DNA from: Deinococcus aetherius
GTDB taxonomy: Bacteria > Deinococcota > Deinococci > Deinococcales > Deinococcaceae
DNA length: 64,000 bases
Direction: 5' to 3'
NCBI RefSeq assembly: GCF_025997855.1
Contig: NZ_AP026561.1
Coordinates: 124,001-188,000 of the forward strand
The position numbers and the translations under genes were made by a program. Shown here one piece after another: positions 60,569 to 64,000 of the stretch. The stretch's first letter is position 1; each line of letters starts with the position of its first letter. The notes below the pieces were generated by a model that was not told the DNA's origin, made no database searches, and worked only from the letters and a program-made list of their open reading frames with translations.

Positions 60569-61554
60569 GCGTGCCGCGCGAACTCCTGGCCGGGTACGTG
60601 CTGGGCACCCTGGAGGCGGACGAGGTGGCCCGCGTGGAGGCCGAACTGCGCGTGTCGGGTGAGGCGCGCTCAGAGGTGCGCGCCCTGCGCGCCGCCCTGT
60701 TCGGGCTCGCGGACGACCTGCCGGAGGTGCCCGCCCCGCCCGGCGGCTTGGAGCGGCTGCGCGCTCGGCTGAGGAGCGAACGTGTCCCCGCCCCCCGCGT
60801 CCGGCCTACTCCACGCCCCCCCGGCCAACCCCAGCCCCGCCTCTGGGCGGGCGCCCTCGCCGCGTGCCTCGTCCTGCTGGTGGGCCTGCCGCTCAGCTGG
60901 CAGACGTACCGCACCTACGAGGGTGCCCTGGCCGACACCCAGCGCCTCACGCGCTTTCTGGCCGAGCGCGATGTGCGGCGCGTCGCCCTGCGCGGCGAGG
61001 GCGGGCAGACCCTCGGGAGCGTGCTGCTGGCCGGGGGCCGGGCGCTCTTCGTTCTGGCGAAGGCCCCGGGAGCAGGCCAGGCCTACCAGGCCTGGGGGCA
61101 CAGCCACACCGACTGGAAGCCCGGCAGCTCCGAGCGGCTCGTGTCCCTGCGCGTCGTGCGTGACGAGGTGTTCGAGGTGGGCACCGGCGAGTTCAGCGCC
61201 CTGTACCTCAGCCTGGAACCGGCGGGCGGCAGCGCCCAGCCCACCCGCCCGCTCAGCCGGGTGTCGTTGAGCGGCGCGGCGCAGGCGGACGCGCTGGTGA
61301 TCTCGCAGCCTCCCGGCGGCGCGGTGCTGACCCGGCCGAGCGTGATCGTGAGCGGCACGGTGCCGGGGGGAAGCGCGCAGGTGCGCTACGCTCTGAACGG
61401 GAATCCCCCGGTCACCACGGCTGCGGCGGGCGGTCGCTTCACATTCACGGTGGGCGGGTTGCGTCCGGGCCGCAACGAGATCCGGGTGGACATCCCGGGC
61501 GTTACGGGCACCGATCCGCAAACGGTGGTCGTGACGTTCAGGCCCGAACGCTGA
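60565..61554 (+). CDS. RskA-like anti-sigma factor with Ig-like tail
   Basis: 329 aa. N-terminal anti-sigma domain (ELLAGYVLGTLEADEVARVEAEL), one membrane helix near residues 93-112, an RskA-type extracytoplasmic domain (YQAWGHSHTDWKPGSS) and an extra C-terminal Ig-like domain (about 240-329: PPGGAVLTRPSVIVSGTVPG) rare in RskA proteins. It would hold the sigma factor at the membrane and release it on an envelope signal, perhaps by binding surface proteins. Confidence 0.9.
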   Translation: MSVPRELLAGYVLGTLEADEVARVEAELRVSGEARSEVRALRAALFGLADDLPEVPAPPGGLERLRARLRSERVPAPRVRPTPRPPGQPQPRLWAGALAACLVLLVGLPLSWQTYRTYEGALADTQRLTRFLAERDVRRVALRGEGGQTLGSVLLAGGRALFVLAKAPGAGQAYQAWGHSHTDWKPGSSERLVSLRVVRDEVFEVGTGEFSALYLSLEPAGGSAQPTRPLSRVSLSGAAQADALVISQPPGGAVLTRPSVIVSGTVPGGSAQVRYALNGNPPVTTAAAGGRFTFTVGGLRPGRNEIRVDIPGVTGTDPQTVVVTFRPER

Positions 61555-61570
61555 GACCTCCAGGAGGAGC

Positions 61571-62677
61571 ATGAGCCACCGTTTCCGCCACCCCTTGCCC
61601 CGTGCGTCCCTCACGGCCCGGCGCCTCCTGTGCGCGCTGGTCCCCGCGCTGCTCGGCGTGCCCCTGGCCCTCACGGCGCCTGCCCCCGCGACGCGGGTGC
61701 TTGCGGTCAGCAAGCCGCCCGCGCCCGTGTTGCCGAGCGACCCGGCGCCGGGCCGGCTGTTCGGGTCGCCGGACGACCTGTCCTCGGCCCGCACCCTCTT
61801 CACCACGGCGGGTGGCCCACGAGACCTGGGGTACGTGGTGTTCGGCGGCGGCGACGCCTACATCACCTTCGACGACGGCCCGGACGCGCGGGCGCCGGGC
61901 GGCTTCATGGTGGTGCGGGCGCTGGGCGGGCGACCCGGCGGGCACTTCGACGCCGGGCGGGACCGCTGGCTGAGCGGGCCCCGCGCCGCCCTGCAACAGC
62001 CCAAGGACCTGGAGCTGGCTCCGACCCGCCGCGCCGTGATCGTCGCCGACTTCGGGGCCGCGAACGTCAAGGTGTTCGACATGGCCGCGCGCGGGGACGC
62101 GGCGCCCCGGTTCGTGGCCGCGAACCTCGGCGCCCCTGGACGCCGCCCGTGGGGTCTGGCGTACGACGAGCGCGCCGACCGCCTGTTCGTCGGGGCCACC
62201 GACGGCACGCTGCTCGTGTACGACCGGTTCCTGGGCTCCAGGGGCGGGGCGGGGCCCAGCCGCACCGTGATGCCCACGCTCCGGGGCGAGGGGGTCAGCG
62301 CGAACCTGCACGACCTCGTGTACGTCCGCGAGCGCGACACGGTGATCGTGCTGGATGTCGGCCCCGCCACTGAGACGAACCAGGCGGGCTTCGACACCGA
62401 CGGCAGCCTGCTCGTGCTGCGGGGCGCCAGCCGGGCGAGCGGCCGCACGCCCGCGCACCTGCGTGTGCGCGGACCGGCCTCGCAGCTCGGCAATCCGGTG
62501 GGCCTCACGCTGGACGGCGAGCGGGTGTTCGTGGCCGAAAAAGCCCGCGACGTGGTGCTGCGCTTCGACGGTCTGCTGACCCTGGCAGGCGACCGCGACC
62601 TCGCACCGAGTGCGGCGGTCAGCGTGATCGAACCGGAATCCGTGGCGCTGATGCCCGGCCCCCCGCGCCCGCGTTGA
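61571..62677 (+). CDS. Secreted NHL/beta-propeller-like protein, unknown function
   Basis: 368 aa, CAGGAGGAG upstream of ATG. A signal peptide (about residues 15-40) is followed by blade-like repeats (PKDLELAPTRRAVIVADFGAANVKVFD, in part; GNPVGLTLDGERVFVAEKARDVVLRFDGLL, in part), similar to NHL/SMP-30-type propellers. Function unknown. 16 bp after the anti-sigma gene, so probably in the same transcript. Confidence 0.78.
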   Translation: MSHRFRHPLPRASLTARRLLCALVPALLGVPLALTAPAPATRVLAVSKPPAPVLPSDPAPGRLFGSPDDLSSARTLFTTAGGPRDLGYVVFGGGDAYITFDDGPDARAPGGFMVVRALGGRPGGHFDAGRDRWLSGPRAALQQPKDLELAPTRRAVIVADFGAANVKVFDMAARGDAAPRFVAANLGAPGRRPWGLAYDERADRLFVGATDGTLLVYDRFLGSRGGAGPSRTVMPTLRGEGVSANLHDLVYVRERDTVIVLDVGPATETNQAGFDTDGSLLVLRGASRASGRTPAHLRVRGPASQLGNPVGLTLDGERVFVAEKARDVVLRFDGLLTLAGDRDLAPSAAVSVIEPESVALMPGPPRPR

Positions 62678-63187
62678 CGCTGGCCCCCGCCCGGCTCCTC
62701 CGGGGAGAACGTCCCCTGGGGACCGGCCCCTGACGATCAGGGAGGGCCTCCCTTCCACCCCTCAGGGCAGCGCGAGCGGCGGAAACCTCAGTGGCCCGGC
62801 CTGCGGGGACCGGCAGGGGGTCGCCGTGAAGCTCGCCCACCTGCACGTTCCCCGCAGGAACGCGGATAAAGCCGTAGCGCACGCTCGTCTCCCCGCCTGC
62901 TCAGCAGGAGCACGACGTGGCCGCCCAGGGAACCGCTCGCCACGGTGGCCTGTCCGCGCAGGGCCCGCAACTTGGCCGGGTTCGGCCGGTCCCAGCGCAC
63001 CGGGCGCTCGAAGGGGCCGCCCTCGCCCATCCGTTTCGCGGTGAGGTTCGGGAATCACGTCCGCCCACGTGCCGAACGGGCCCCGACCCCTCCGTGCCAG
63101 GAGGCGGTGCAGCAGGCGGCCGAACGTTCAGGCCACCTGCTCAGCCAACGCGCTTTGCCGGGGTTGAGTCGTCAGAACCTGGCCCAT
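62678..63187. other. Gene-free stretch
   Basis: 510 bp between convergent units. Frames here have no recognisable content and I call none. A weak hairpin (CCCTGA 62728-62733/TCAGGG 62737-62742) may help end the upstream transcript. Confidence 0.45.
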
Positions 63188-63481
63188 TCAGCGCGAGTCG
63201 TCCACCGGCCCCTGCGGGGTGAAGAGGGAATCGCTCTCGGCGGTCTGCCCCTCGTCGTCGCCCAGGTCGAGGGGCTTGCCGAAGTCCTCCCCCACCCCCT
63301 CGATCCGCAGGGCGTAGTTCGGGGCGAGGCCGTCCAGGTGGTCCTCCCGCACCGTCCAGAAGACGTCGCCGCGCACGTGGTTGTGGGCGTAGCGTTTGGC
63401 TTCCAGAACGTCGCCGAACTCGCGCTGGAACTGCTCCACGCCGCCCTGGTCGCGGACCTCTATAGTCAGTTTGTAGGGCAT
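63188..63481 (-). CDS. Small conserved-looking protein, unknown function
   Basis: 97 aa with AAAGGAG 6 nt before ATG, so a real gene is likely. Soluble, acidic at the C terminus; no family recognised. It begins 17 bp after the alcohol dehydrogenase stop and probably shares its mRNA. Confidence 0.7.
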   Translation of the reverse strand: MPYKLTIEVRDQGGVEQFQREFGDVLEAKRYAHNHVRGDVFWTVREDHLDGLAPNYALRIEGVGEDFGKPLDLGDDEGQTAESDSLFTPQGPVDDSR

Positions 63482-63498
63482 GTCGTCTCCTTTCAGGC

Positions 63499-64000
63499 TC
63501 AGGGCGTGAACACGGCGCGCACCATGCCGTCCTCCTTGTGCTTGAACATCTGGTAGGCGCGCGGGCTGTCTTCCAGCGAGAAGCGGTGGGTCATCAGGTA
63601 CGAGGGGTCGAGTTCGCCCCTGACGGCGTGGTCGAGGAGTCGCGGGAGGTACGCCTGCCCGTGCTGCTGGGCGGTGCGGACGGTCAGGCCCTTGTTCATG
63701 ACCACGCCGAGCGGGAACTTGTCCATCACCCCGTACACACCGACGATGGAGAGGATGCCCCCCTTGCGGCAGGCCATGATCGCCTGCCGGAGCGCCTGCC
63801 CCCGGTCGGTCGCCAGCCGCAGGGTCTGCTTGGCGCGGTCGTAGAGGTACCCCGGCCCGAAGCCGTGCGCCTCCATCCCCACCGCGTCGATGCAGGCGTC
63901 GGGGCCGCGCCCGCCCGTCATCTCGTGGAGGACGGCCAGCACGTCGGAGTGTTCGGCGTAGTTGATCGTCTCCGAGCCCACATGCTCGCGCGCCATTCTC
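63499..64000 (-). CDS. Zinc alcohol dehydrogenase family, C-terminal part (partial)
   Basis: The gene runs off the window; about 167 C-terminal codons are visible. GRGPDACIDAVGMEAHG and GILSIVGVYGVMDKFPLG match the cofactor half of glutathione-independent formaldehyde dehydrogenase-like medium-chain enzymes. Zinc ligands lie outside the window. The visible in-frame ATG 63996 is internal. Confidence 0.85.
   Translation of the reverse strand, partial: RMAREHVGSETINYAEHSDVLAVLHEMTGGRGPDACIDAVGMEAHGFGPGYLYDRAKQTLRLATDRGQALRQAIMACRKGGILSIVGVYGVMDKFPLGVVMNKGLTVRTAQQHGQAYLPRLLDHAVRGELDPSYLMTHRFSLEDSPRAYQMFKHKEDGMVRAVFTP

Noticed and set aside
62945..63556. 203-codon plus-strand frame near the right end
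   Set aside because: Overlaps the small protein and alcohol dehydrogenase genes on the minus strand and has shadow-type composition.

Overview
The window is a high-GC bacterial chromosome segment with short gaps and many 4-bp GTGA/ATGA gene overlaps. Several genes have a TANNNT -10 element 5-6 nt before the start codon, the arrangement of leaderless transcripts that are common in Deinococcus. With the gene content (spore-photoproduct-lyase-like protein, large exopolysaccharide locus), this suggests Deinococcus or a close relative. That placement is inference; no rRNA or tRNA gene is present to confirm it. I see no insertion sequence, prophage or CRISPR array.

Region A (1-30.9 kb) is an exopolysaccharide locus. 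On the minus strand are an AlgI-like O-acyltransferase with an SGNH-like partner, then (15.3 to 8.8 kb) a tyrosine autokinase/chain-length protein, a flippase, a polymerase/ligase-type membrane protein and two glycosyltransferases. Later come a WbaP-type initiating sugar transferase, an AsnB-type amidotransferase, a heparinase II/III-type protein, a GDP-mannose 6-dehydrogenase and another glycosyltransferase. On the plus strand are two paralogous beta-helix lipoproteins with carbohydrate-binding-like modules. A tight five-gene operon (15.8-20.7 kb) encodes a CDP-glucose synthase, an LhgO-like oxidase, an SDR epimerase/dehydratase, an RfbC-like epimerase and a SAF-domain oxidoreductase. It is closed by a perfect terminator and followed by a LacI-type regulator with two N-terminal helix-turn-helix units. 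The locus reads as synthesis, export and remodelling of an acetylated, uronate-containing polysaccharide, plus an uncharacterised CDP-sugar branch, which is the most novel part of the window.

Region B (30.9-45.2 kb) holds a spore-photoproduct-lyase-like radical SAM protein, a nucleotidyltransferase, an MFS transporter, a polyol uptake and oxidation operon (binding protein, two permeases, mannitol-type dehydrogenase, sorbitol-type dehydrogenase; no ATPase gene) with a divergent LacI regulator, two small membrane proteins, a YceI protein, a two-domain VOC protein and an AraC regulator.

Region C (45.4-57.9 kb) is catabolic. A Baeyer-Villiger-type monooxygenase, an alpha/beta hydrolase and an SDR form an operon divergent from a TetR regulator. 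Then comes a complete protocatechuate ortho-cleavage operon, pcaL-H-G-B-F plus a fused CoA-transferase, converting protocatechuate to succinyl-CoA and acetyl-CoA, followed by a winged-helix regulator.

Region D (58.2-62.7 kb) pairs two lipoproteins with an ECF sigma factor, an RskA-like anti-sigma factor carrying an extracytoplasmic Ig-like tail, and a secreted repeat protein. It looks like an envelope-sensing module. The window ends in a truncated zinc alcohol dehydrogenase gene.
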